Assembly: GCA_964247055.1 (NCBI GenBank)
Contig: OZ176059.1
Span: 2,418,001 to 2,482,000 of the forward strand
Direction: 5' to 3'
Length of the DNA stretch: 64,000 nt
Source: Paragordius varius
Lineage: Eukaryota > Nematomorpha
Shown: in pieces, positions 27,332 to 40,400 of the stretch
How positions within the stretch are numbered: the stretch's first letter is position 1
Layout of the letters: each line of letters starts with the position of its first letter
The notes under the pieces: generated by a model
The model's input: only the letters and a program-made list of their open reading frames with translations
Told to the model about the DNA's origin: nothing
Database searches by the model: none
Translations under genes and position numbers: made by a program

Positions 27332-27988
27332 TGAGCGCTATCGTGGTCATATGGTGACAAATAAGTCATCATTATACATTCATCTAAATTGTTGATTGTC
27401 CAAATAAACATTTTCAATTGTTTGTACACGATAAAACAAACTACTGTAAAGTTAAAATTAAATTATTACCTCTCTAAATTAGGGCAAAAATGATTGGATA
27501 ATTTATCTTCTATAGTCCCAAAGTCGGATAGATGCAAATTCTAGAAACAGACGGCTGATATTAAAATCAATCAATATTAAATATTTACTCGTTTGAATGC
27601 TTCAAAGTTTATAATTTACAATACATTCAATTGCATGTTATTTTGGTAAAAAATAAAGATAGCGCCGAAACTAGATATAGATTTATATTATTTTTATAAT
27701 AAATATTATATGCGCATAACAAGCGAAGATTATATTATTTAATTCGCTAAAGGTTTTGTTTTAAATTTTATGGCTTTGGGGTACTAAACTACCCCAGTGC
27801 CAAAGTTTTTTCGCGAAAAAGTTAATGAGTATAAAAAACATTTATCTAATCTAATATTTAGAATCGCTATATTAATTGCACAGTGTCCACAAAAACGTTT
27901 AATGATGATATACATGTATATATCTAGATAAGTATTGATAGGTAAATGCGTCAGGATTGGCATGGTGTTTTGTTTTGGTCTTTACGCA

Positions 27989-28800
27989 TCTAGGAAAGTT
28001 AATCACCCTTTTGTGGTAAGTGCTCCATATCAAAAAATGACAAATTTGCGCACATTTTTCAAAAAAAAATTTTGTGAAAGCTAAAGGCTTCATCCCAAAA
28101 TATATCAAAAACATTTAATAAACAAGATATAAACATCAATACAATATTTTTAAAAATTTAGTTTTTAGCTTTAAGCTCTGAAAGTCCCAAATTTTTTCGC
28201 TGTTCTAGATGGGCTAGTTCTTTTAATAAACGCAAAAATGCCTGGGTCGAGCTATAAAATTTTAAATTATAAACTAAATTTTAATAAACTTTAAATATTG
28301 TTAAAAATGCATGCTTTTTCAAAAATTTAGTTTTTTGCACAATTTTGTTTACTTTTTGAGGATGATGGAAACGGTATAAAAATGCTTTAAGATATTTTAT
28401 ATATAATTTGATGGGAAATTTTTAGCAGCTCAGAATTTCCAAAATATTATTCATCGTAAAATTTATGTTAAATATAACGTGTTTTTTTCAGAAATTTCCC
28501 AAATTAGAAAGCAAACTACCTTTAAATTAAAGTTTTGAGCAGATAGAAATATTCATCTCAATATACAAAAGGTGTTTTTATTATCGTTTTTATACTGTTT
28601 CAGTCACCCTCAAAATAGTATGAAGCTTAAAAAAATTTTGCTAAAAAAATAATTTTGAAAAATGTATGTATGCTTTTCAAAATATTTGTAGTTGATTTAG
28701 AATGGCTTTCAACGTTCACCAAAAAAATTTATTTAATAAATGTCAAATTTCGCCATTTCCTGATATAGAGAACTTACCACAAGTCTAAATAACTTTTTAT
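27989..28800. repeat. Dispersed repeat D, copy 2 with inverted second half
   Basis: The first half (to about 28,480) matches repeat D copy 1 in direct orientation. The second half (about 28,560-28,800) is related to it in reverse complement, ending in cttaccacaag opposite the starting cttttgtggtaag. This makes a foldback-like unit of about 0.8 kb. Confidence 0.55.
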
Positions 28801-30654
28801 ATCTTACATTAGGGCTAAAACCAATAGCACCATGATAATAAATTTTCCTATCAGAATATAAATATATCAGGTTATTTTACGCCCCCCTCTTCCTTTTGCA
28901 CGGAGTGTTGTATAGACTTATCAATAAAATTACAAAAATTATTCATGCATTCGACCTTTAATCATACATTTTATGTACAGCCCTTGAATGTTAGGCAGTC
29001 AATTAAAAAATTTTCCCAAATAAATAGTGTAAAACTGATGTTTCTACTTCGACTCAATTGAGGTGTCTAAAGATTCGAGACCTATTTTTAATTCACTAAA
29101 AAATACCGAATAGAATGGTCAATGTAATTTATGCTTTTAATTTAAATTAAATTATATAAAGAAGCCAAAAAATCCAAATAAAATTTAGTTTAGAAAAAAA
29201 GTTCCATAAACCTACTTCGACGCCATTTTTACTTTACAATTGCAAAGTATCATGTTTATTGGATTCTAACGCTAAAATTAAAGCTAATTTTTGTATTTTT
29301 CTCACATCTAACATTGATAAAAATTAAAAAATAGTTTTTTTTCCATGATTTTTATATTTAGCTTATGCACACATGTCATGTTTAACTTTACCTTCAAGGA
29401 TATCCATAAAAGATGTGTTATTAGTTTTCAAGAGAGTCTTTTTTCGGGACATCAATGTTATATAAGTGGATTGTTCCATATTTTTAAACTATTTGATTTT
29501 AAACAGACTTGGGCCAGAGACCCCAAATTGAATCGGAAGACTAAAATGAATGTGTTGTATCCAGTTAAATTATTTGGATTGCAATTAAAGGTGATTCAGA
29601 AACATGGGTAGGGAAAAAGGATATGAATTTTATCGGTAATGAGCAGGTATTAGGTATTTCATAAATTAGATTTTATCATTGAATTAAACACAAAAAATAG
29701 GTCTGATAATTATTATAGTGCACGGCCTTGATCACACCAAAGTTAGAGTGATTCAAGATATGTCGTTAGATCATACATTATAATATACTAGAAAGGGCTT
29801 ATGTCAGGGATTAGTTGATACGTCGCTATTTCATGCAAGAAAAAAATTCAAATGATGAACAATTTAAACAAGTGGTACTCACCAAAAAATTTGAAGGGCT
29901 ATATAAAATATTATTCTCATCTCAAGACATGCACCATAAAATATCTAGCATAGCTCTTTGACACATAGCAAAAGTAAATCAAAAAAATTAATGAATAAAT
30001 CAGGGCCATAAAAAACTTTTTGGGAGGTTTGAATATCACTGATGCAGACAAAGGGTTCGGTGATAAAAAAACTAGCACGACTTGTAAGTCAAGCGTAATA
30101 AGTTAAGCAAATTTACTTAACCAAGCAAGTTTACACTTGAATATTGATAAAAAACACAAAAGTCAAGTCTTTATGAATTTAATATTTTTTTCCCACTCAA
30201 ATCGAATTTTACGGAAATTATTTTGATCTTCAGCCAAAATTTATAAAATCTATATATTTAAATGGAAAGTGGTGGCTTTGTAATCTGTTTCCGGAAAAAT
30301 CGAAAAAATATAATCATAAATGAATGCCCTGAAAATAGCCTCACCCTTTTTTGAATTAGGTCCTCAGTTCGGGCCCACCCCGTGTAAAAAAACGGTTTTT
30401 TTAAAACAGAAGTCCACAATAATCGTGTCTTGAGACAATTTTCCGGAAAACGTGTTAGACCATTCGATTTAAAATATCATTTTTAATTACTTTTTTACTG
30501 TTGCAAACATAGTCGACTCGCTTTTTTAATTTAGGCCTTCTTTTTCGCTCCCTCAATAAAATGCCATTTGTTTCAAAAAAATTAAGTCCACAAAAATAGT
30601 TTTTTAAATCTAAGGTATGAGAACGTAAAAATTCAATAATTACAGGCATTCCCC

Positions 30655-32230
30655 ATTAAAAGGCAAAAACTTTAGTAGTGCTTTTTTTTATATTGGCTGC
30701 CTAAGTACCCGCTAAAAAGTGATCGGTCATACCGAAATAGCGTGCCTTTGGGGCTAAATTTCAGAAATCAGGCCATATGAGTTCAATAGCTGCTTAAAAT
30801 ATTACCCGTACAAAATAATTTGCCGTGCGGTTTTTTGATATTAGCCGTTAATTAGGCCCTTGCCCTGAAAAATACGCCACCATAGAAAGATTCCTTAGTT
30901 TGGAGGAAATTTTTCCAAAAACTAACGAGAGCATATGGAATCAATCATGATTCCCGGTATTCTCCGTGAATAGGCAAAAATTTTAATCAAGCGCTTTTTT
31001 GTATCAGTCTCTGGGTAGAGAGCTACCCGCCCAAAAACTGCGCCTCTATGTCTAAATTGCGTTGTATAGGAGTTAATTTTCAGAAAACTTATCAGGCCTA
31101 AGTTTAATAAGGGCCTGAAATATTACCCGTAAACCAGCGGTTTTTTAAAATTAGCCGTTAATTGGGCCCTTTACGCCCTAAAAATGCGCTATCATTGAAC
31201 TATTATTTAGTTTAAAGCCATTCTTCCAACAACTATTGAGAACATATAGATCAAATGATGATTCCAGGTATTCCCCTATAAAAGAAAAAAATTTTATCGA
31301 ACGTCTTTTATATTGGCTTCTGAGTAGGGGGCTACCCCCTAACAACTGAGCCTTAATATCGATATAGCGTGACTTTGGAGGCAAATTTTAGAAAACTATC
31401 AGGCCATATGAGTTCAATAAGGGAATATTGCCCGTAAAGAGGCAAAAATTTAAGGAGAGCGTTATCAAATTACCCCTTAATTAATCCCTTGCCCTGAAAA
31501 ATGCGCCACCATAGAATGTTTTGGCTTTGAGGCAAATATTTGAAATTCCTACTAGAGCACATTAAATCAATCATGATTCTAGGTATTATCCAAATTAAGG
31601 CAAAAATTTTAATCAAACGTTTTTTTGCTTCGCCCTTGGTTAGGGAACTTCCCGCTTAAAACTGCTCACCATATCGATACAGCCTGCCCTTGGAGCCAAA
31701 TTTCAGAAAACCCATGAGACTAATAGGAACATATGGAATCCATGATAATTCCAGATACTCTCCCTATGAAGGCAATAATTTTGCCCAACGCTTTTTTTAT
31801 ACCTGCCCCTGGACAAGGAGCTACCCGCCAAAAACTGCGCCACTATATAAAAATTGCGTTGTTTTGGAGCTAATTTACAGAAATTTTTCGAAGTCATATA
31901 ATCTCATTAGAAGCTTGAAATTACCCGTAACTAGGTAAAAATTAAGGTCAAGTGTTTTCTGATATCCGTTAAGTTGGGGCTCCTATTCCCAAAAAATATG
32001 CCATCATATAACAATTTTTAGTGTTGAGGTATTTTTTCGAATACCCCATGAGACGATGGTATCAAATATTCCAAATATTTGCCCTATAAAGGCAAATAAT
32101 TTAACTCAGCGTTTTTTCCATATAGGTGTATGGGCAGGGGTTTACCGGCTCTGAGACCCATACAAAAAGGGTGTGGTTTTGGAGCTAATTTTCAAAAAAC
32201 ATAGAAGCCATACGAGTTATTAACACATTT
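30655..32230 (+). repeat. Decayed tandem repeat, unit about 160 bp
   Basis: The block ggcaaaaatttt or a close variant recurs near 30,660, 30,972, 31,440, 31,600, 31,770, 31,930 and 32,090. Between the copies, the blocks agctacccgc, aaaactgcgcc, ttggagctaattt, catatgagttcaat and gccgttaatt recur in constant order. The base composition is clearly richer in G+C than the surroundings. Copies differ strongly from one another, so this is an old satellite. Small open frames inside it are by-products. Confidence 0.7.
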
Positions 32231-34435
32231 CTGGAGAATTTGTAGGATATCATTCTTTCCTTTAAAAAGGGACCACAAATGATTTATTTATATTTAATCC
32301 CAGCTGTGTGAACACAATTTTTAAATAAAACTTTTAACCGTGATTTCGTTAAACGAAAATCTATAATATATCCAATGATAGTCGAATATTAACTTTTAAG
32401 GGACATTTTAAATATGGTCAATTTCGAGTAAGCAATATTTGAGCCTATGAAAAAACCCGTAAAAGAAAAATTAAAGACATTCTTTTTACTTAATAAGTTT
32501 TTTATTATTTTTTTCCATTACCTCGTTTTATTGCAAATTATTAAGAATAATTATCGGTGAGACTACGTCACAACGAAGCGTGACAGGGCAGTTAGTAAGG
32601 CATAAAAAGATAAACAATTAATAATTAAAGTTATTCAAACAGTGGCACGTATCTTGTTTAACATTAAAGATTTTTCTAAATATTGAAATTTTTAAGATAA
32701 AACCATTGGCCCTTAAAACACTCTCTATTTTACCACACTACTCATTTGGTTAGGATTCCATTTGCAAATATTATGGGAAGATGTTTATACAATATAACAT
32801 ACTATTTTTAGATGATTATCAACATTATATTTGAAATAAATTTATGATAAAATCTTTTACATGTTTTGATGGTGAAGTAATCTTTAGCGATCATTTTATG
32901 TGAAACGAGGAAAATTTTAAACAAGATTAATATTTAATTATTAATTTTAAGATATTTTCTATAATCAACTTTTGCGGGTTCACGGAAATGATAAATTTAG
33001 CATATGTTTATATGCATTGTTCTCAATAATAGCAGAGTTTTTCTAAAAAAATATGCTCTTTTGCAACCATCCATGAATAGGTTAATTAGCCAAAAATTAT
33101 CTAGTTTATACATTAACAAAGGCTCTAATTACATAGAAAACCTAAATTTATACATAAATATTTTCCAAAATAATTTTATCCATATTTTAAAATCTGCTAA
33201 GTGTGTCCTACACCACACTTGCATCTTTAAGTTTTACTTGATCATATGATATTTTTAGCACGTCCAAATTAAGTTTTCTTGCTTGTGAAAGTCAAGATAT
33301 TTTTTAATACCCCACCCAAAGACACACTAATGTCTACTTTTTGATATCAAGGATTTAACCTAAAAGCAGAGGTGTTTACACAGGTCCCTACGATACATTT
33401 GTATCCTGCCATCTATAAAAAAATTGGATTTGTTCATGATATTTACAAAAAAAAGCATATAAAATGTTAGAAATTGATAATAATAAATCTATCCATTTGG
33501 ACGTTAATGGGTAAATATGATACATTGCGCTTGCATTTTACAGTCTTGTGTACAAAATTAATGCATATATATACTTCAAACGCGAGCTTGCTGATTTTTT
33601 TTGAGTCTAAAATACGGCTCACGAAGTCCTTTTTATTGGACACCTTTGGTTTAAAGAATTGAAAAAAAATGAGATAAAAGATAAAAAAGAGTTTTTATAT
33701 TACAAAGATGCGGTCTAAAATTAAATAAAATGAAAGCAGGACCCATTAATGGTAAATTACAAACATAAAAATAGTACCACAATTTGGATATCAAAAGTTT
33801 AAGAGAATTGCAAATATTTGTGCTAGTGGGTCCCACCGAATGGTAAAATTTAACAAATTACGAAATTTATAAAAATATGAAAGGCTCTATTCGTTAAAAT
33901 ATTGATTTTAAAAGTTAGAGATGTTATACAGCTTATGTTATTCAACCGGTTACCGATATGATTGATCTAAAGAGTGATATATTGTATTATCTATTTCTTG
34001 TTAAATAAAATTATATAAAAAATAATCAAAGCAGTGTTTTAGTAAATTCTAATTTTTTTCTAAAAAATGGTCAGAAAATATAACATTTAAGAGGATTAAT
34101 TTATTAGTTAAGTTATTTTATTTATTGAATTGACAAAAATGCATATGAAAATGACCTCTTGCCTATTTTCTTTCATTATGGTACTTAAATTTAGCCGAAA
34201 AAAAGTTTAATCCTTATGTACATTTAATTTATATACTTAAATAAAAAAAGAACCTCTCCAAGGCTATTTCCAAAATTTTTTTAAAGTTTATAAATAATTT
34301 TTACAGGTCGCACACACTTATTTGAATGATAAAGCAAATTTATTTATTAAACACCACCTCTATATTTAGTATATAATTTTAAATTTTTTTTAAAAAAATA
34401 ATAAACTATTAATATTTATATAAAACATTTAAATC

Positions 34436-37400
34436 ATGATGATTCATTTTGGTATACAAATCATTACAGTTTATCATTTATTTTGGCTTATATTAAGTCA
34501 GGAGCCTAGATCAGAACCTGAGGGTATTATTTTCTTCAAAAAATATTTTTCATTTATCATTTAATTTAGTTTGCACTAATCCTATACCTCGTACGTGCCA
34601 ACATGGTTTTACAACAAATAATTTGGGATGTCCGACCTGTCAATGCAGTGAGTATATATTTAAAAAATTGAACTTACAATAAGAATTAAAATTATACGGA
34701 CAAAACTTCAAAATAGACAGACAAATACTTTTTCAAAATTGAATTTTTTCGTTATTTCAATCGCACAATATGAAATATAAATGTCTATGGTAATATATTC
34801 AATTAAATAATTTACGTTTGCATATAATAGTTTATGGAAAATAAATTACGGATGAAAAAAACATGGTTGTCTTTTGAAAAAAAAACATTTGTCTTTATGT
34901 TTTTACGTTTTGTCCGAATCAAATTCAATTTTTTTGCTTTATTTTAAATTATATTTTCTTTACCGATTATTTTATAATTTTTAATTTTTTTATCCATGGC
35001 TTAAAAACGGTTAAAAAATTTAATATAATTAAAATGGGTTTTCATTCCATAACTTTTGAGTTCATACAATTTTAGCCACTGCTTTATTAAACTATCGGTT
35101 TTTGTTGGATTTTATGAGGGTCGGAGAGTTAAAAATTAAAATTTCAATAATTGTGGTTTTGGTTACACCCAGATTTTTACCATAAATTTTAAACGGTTTC
35201 AACCATAAATTAGTGAGTATAAAAAATATTGCTAAGGTCAAATAATATTGCAGTGTTTAAACTAGATTAAATGTAATACATTTAAAATTATAATATTGTT
35301 CTTTGGATTCAATAAATTTAAGATATTTAACATTTTGTAAATTAAATATTTAAGGATGCCCGCATATCTCTTGTTCAAACACTTGTGTGGGTGATCATAT
35401 ACCGGATGATTATGGATGTCCAACATGTCAATGCGGTATTTTTTCTAAACTTGTTGATTTTTTTTGATCTACGATGCTTAAAAATATTAAATATGAACAT
35501 AATATGAGGGTCAGTTTTATCGATTACACATTTTAAATAGCATATACTTTATACAATAAAATAAAATTGGAAATTTTAATTGACACCTTAAAAACATTTT
35601 TAATTGCTTAATTTTATGTATATGATATTTATAACCAATATTAGACCCACTTTATTCTTAGTTTTGGCGGCTATTTTTACAAATATTTATACCAATGTCC
35701 AACACGCCTCCCGCGGTTCACATGCGGCAGACTTTGTAAAGGCCAGCGAAATACAAAATTCCATAATTCACAAGAATATACTAACAAAATCATATTTTAT
35801 GAAGAATATTTCGAATAAGCTATCCAATTAGCAAAAACTAGAAAATATGGTTTTGCATTTACAGTCTTATGTTTGAAATATATTAAATTTTTATGAATGG
35901 CCGTATATCTTATAAATGAAGCCCGCGAACCCATTTGTGTTGGAGATCCTTGGTTTAAAAGTATTCAATATACACTCTTTTTTATAATTTTTTTTTATTG
36001 TAAAATATTTTTCTTGGCGACACACATTGGTCAAAGCCTCTTGTCATAATGGGTCATATGGCATTTTGTCATAAAATTGTTAAAACAATGGACAAATGGC
36101 ATGCATGATGTATATTTCATTACAAAAATAGAGCAATACTCTAAAATTGTGCTTATATAGTTTTGAGATATACTGTTTCAGATTAACAGCCTATTTTATT
36201 TAATAGTCATTACACAAGGTTAATTCTATGTAAACAGTGTTCATATCGTAATGGTTAACACCGGATTGGTTATGTTTTGTAATAACAGTTGTTAAAATCC
36301 GTAATATAACGATAAAGGATAATTAAATAGAATTAAATGAAAGTATAAATAGAAATTAAGATTTTTACAAAACTAAAACTTGTATCATTAAGATCATCTT
36401 TCTCTAATATTTAAGCAATTGGGGGTATCTGGACTTCTATTTATATATTTTGATTAATGTTTGGAGAGCCAATTTCTTTTTTTCTAAGGGATCGATGTTT
36501 TAAAAAATAGTGCTGTTTTGAGAACAGTGGTGCACCATAAAATTTTTAAAGGGCCACTAAGATTATTTTCTTAAAAGCCATAATACCGATAATATGTTCA
36601 TAGTCTTTGACACATTTGCAGATATTAATAATCTAATTCAGTATTATATCAAAAAATTTAATAAATAATTTAGGACCATAAAAAAGCGCTTTTAGGACCG
36701 CGGCTAATAAAAATACTTAGACGGATTTTTTTGAAATCAAAACGGTAGCAGAATGATTAAGTAATAGGTATAACGTAAAAAAACTATAGCACATTCATTG
36801 AAGGACAAATTTTAATTGTTGGTATCATATACCGAATTTTACAAATGGAATTACGTATCTGTTTCCCAACAGACAAGCTAAACGAGGATTCATTTTTTCA
36901 ATTAAAAAGACGTTTATGTCTTAAAAAGTATTCCATATTCCTTATATTATGCTAAGACTTTGATTCTTTTTTTGATAATTTACAATTGATTGATCCTCTT
37001 GTCTTGTTGCTTTGAAATAAATAATCATGCATAACCATACACCACTTTAAATCGGTTAAGATTTGATAATAGTCTAAATTTTTAAGGGGTCACATACCGT
37101 CCTTAATTGTTTCTGGAAACTTTAGGTTTTTCAAATATGAGATTAAACTTTGTAAATTTTATCCATAAGATTTTTGTTGTCCTTTTGTCAATTTTGTCAT
37201 TTATTTATCTCAATCCTGGTCATCGCAATTTTATTATAGGAAGATAATTTATTTTATACCATTTCACTAATTCTTCCTTAAACAATTCAAATTGACCCTA
37301 AAATAAATTACATATTTTTTAAGATTAATTTTTATTTTTATAAAATGAAATTTATAAAATTAAAATATTACTGAAAAAATAAAGTAAGCCATTGTGATAT

Positions 37401-40400
37401 ATTCATATTGATAATAAAGAGTTATATTAGCCCGAAAACACAATTTATTTTAGGGTGAATTAGAATTGTTCAAGGGTGAATGAATTGTTTAAGGGTTGAA
37501 TTGTTTAAGGATGAATTTGAATTGATGTGATAAAAACTCTTTGGTGTGCCTGGTATATAACAATCATATTATCCTTTAACAAATTTATATCAATATAAGA
37601 TGACACAAGTTTATTATATGAAGTTAAAGATATTCACAAACTTATTATATGATGGTTTTTTGATAAGATAAAATAAAATTTTAAGCTAATCAATAATCTT
37701 TTAAAAATAATTAATAGCATGCCCAAGCATATCCTGTCCGCCTGGCCTAACATGTCCAAACGGATTTCAAACCGATTCCAATGGTTGTCCCACTTGTAAA
37801 TGCTGTAAGTTTATCTATATATGCATATGCTTATTACAAACTGGTACAGTTTTTCGTTTCATTTAGTGAGTTCAAGAGTGTCCTTGAACTCAAGTGGTTC
37901 TTGACACTTTTATTGTGTTTTTACTCTTATCAATCAAACCGTGTATTATTCATCTATTCATTTTTAACCTATACTTTTGATTTAATATAAACGTTAAAAA
38001 TAATCAACTTTTAATCATTCAAAAACCGTGTGGTAAAATCCAAAAATAAAAATTTTAAGGACTACTTAAAGTGCTCAAGGACACTTTTGAATTGCAAATG
38101 GTTTATCTTAATTATCGGTTTCAGCTTTGACTATTTTTTTTTTTTGGGGGGGGGGGGGGGGGGAGAAAATACGGTTGAAAAATTAATAGTCCTTAATTTG
38201 GCTAAAAATGTTTCTGATCTATAATTCTGATTTTAGTCATTTTTTTCCACTAGAGTTTACTGACTTATTATCATTATGACGATTATACCATTAGCCTCAA
38301 AAATGACAATGTTAAATAAAATACTTTTGCCGCCGAAATATTTCTGCAATCCGCTAGAAATTTCAAACACAAACATTTACGATATCTGAGCAAAATTGTT
38401 TTTTTAAGAAAGTCTTTTGAATTAAATCTTTCTGAATTTTGATGAGCTAGCGAAAATTGTTAAATAAATTATACTACAGTTTCGCGTTTAAAACCTAAGA
38501 AAATATTCGTTAATGCCTATTGATTTTGCGAATGCAGCCCATCGACATTTTTCAAACCAAATATGTCGCCCGCGAGGCCATTTAAACGGCTTTGTTCAAA
38601 CTTTATGTAAATGATTGCGGAAATAATGAATATATTTCATTATTCAGATTGAAAAAAAATTAAAGCATAGTTTAAGACAATTTTAAATTTTTCGGCTTAT
38701 TTCACAATTTAAGGAACTAATTGAGGGGTGTATAAAATGTACTGCATCAATAAACACCCAAAATATGTTTCTATTATAGTAAAAATTCAAGTTATAAACG
38801 TAAAATTGAAAAGACAAATATTATTTTAACAAAGCCAACTCGAATAGGGGTAGTCAGAAGGTCAAATTAAATATTTTAAAAAATAAGGAATAAATATAAA
38901 CCATGGCAAAAGTTTGTATTTGCGTAACATTGATGAATCGAAATATAGAGAAAATTCACTCAAAAATACTTGATATTACTTATACAAAGGTAGTAGCATA
39001 ATTTTAAATTGGAACCGTTCAATGTTTTTTTAAAATATCAACTTAAATATTGACCAGGGTATTTAGATACCCCTTCTTGAATCAAAATGTTAAAGCGTTT
39101 ATTTTTCTTACATAAATTCTATGATTTACGTAATTAATTCTTTTTTTGCAACATAAAACAATAGATTCTGATAGGTTAAAAAAGAATTTTAGTCTCCTCT
39201 ATTCATCATTTTCTTGGGGAATCTTATACCCCAGGACCATTTAAGTTTTAAATATATTAAAAAATATTTTTTCCCCAATGTTAAATTTTAAAATATGCTT
39301 ACTTTAGTCACATATGTCTAATACAAATTTTAGTTTTTTGCTCCTTTTTTTCAATCATGACAGACATATACATAAATATTATAATTAAAATATATAAATT
39401 ATTAACTATGAAAAGCTTTTACTAACAATTTACCGCAAATTTTAGATATTTATTGATTTAAATATCAGCTGTTTGTTTCAATCCTTGGAGCTATCTGAAT
39501 TTGTAAATGATGTTGGAATCGTCGTAAAATAACGCAACTTATATTATATATATTTTTCTTAACTAATCTCCTGATGATGCCTATGGCGAAAATTGAGAAT
39601 TGTTAAGTTATATTTTATTTTTGCGTTATTTTACGACTCATATTATTATACTTCATGGTTTATTGAGGCAATTTTTTAGGTAACACATGCCCTTGTGTAC
39701 AACTAATGATTTTACAGATCATTACCAACAAACGCTGGACTACATCAGGGTTCAGTCCTAAGTCCACTCCTTTTTATTACTATAATGGATGCGGCAACGC
39801 AAGACATAAGAAGTGAATGCCCTTGGGAAATGTTATTCGCCGACGACCTCGTGATAACGACACGATCATGGGATCAACTGGTAAATACATATTCCAAGTG
39901 GAAGAAATGCCTTGAACAATATGGAATGATCATAAACGCCACAAAAACAAAAATAATGATAACGGGTGAAAGTGAAACACCCAGATACCCCTGTTCCATT
40001 TGCAGTAAGGAAGTACGTTCAAATTCCATTAAATGCATATCATGTCAATTGTGGGTACACAAAAAGTGCTCTAAAATAAAAGACAAGTTAACAAATGTAA
40101 TAAATTTTAAATGCTTAAATTGCTTAGACCCAAACAATAATAATTTTAATCGACCAAAGCTACTTAACATTGATGGACATGACATCGAATTGGTTGACTC
40201 TTTCGTATACCTAGGAGATGTCATATCATCTCAGGGAAGCCCACAAAAGGCTATCAAAAGAAGAGTACAACAAGGTTGGATAAAATATAATCAATTAAAA
40301 TATGTTTTCCAAAACAAAAATGTTAACAATCGTAATAAATGGTATCTTTACAAGGCAGGAATAAGACCTGCTCTTACCTATAGTTCTGAAACCTGGGCAT

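Larger units (their letters stand above)
27332..34435. other. Intergenic region between divergent genes, no gene supported
   Basis: Separates the start of the minus-strand gene (27331) from the start of the antistasin-like gene (34436), so it must hold both promoters, but none can be pinned down. It contains repeat D copy 2 and the decayed tandem array at 30.65-32.23 kb. Frames near 29345, 30455, 31178, 31690, 33004 and 33474 have no domain, splice-phase or family support. Confidence 0.5.

Noticed and set aside
29345-29611. Plus-strand frame upstream of the antistasin gene as a missing 5' exon
   Set aside because: The antistasin model is already complete with an in-frame stop before its ATG, and this frame has no cysteine module.
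31178-31938. Open frames in the 30.6-32.2 kb region as a GC-richer gene
   Set aside because: The region is a decayed tandem repeat; frames occur on both strands and no domain appears.
34417-34425. TATA-box-like TATATAAAA before the antistasin start
   Set aside because: It is only about ten bases from the ATG, too close for a promoter, and such strings are common here.
35604-35831. Short plus-strand frame with a hydrophobic start in the antistasin intron
   Set aside because: It resembles a signal peptide loosely but has no following exon in phase, and the gene already has a better start at 34,436.
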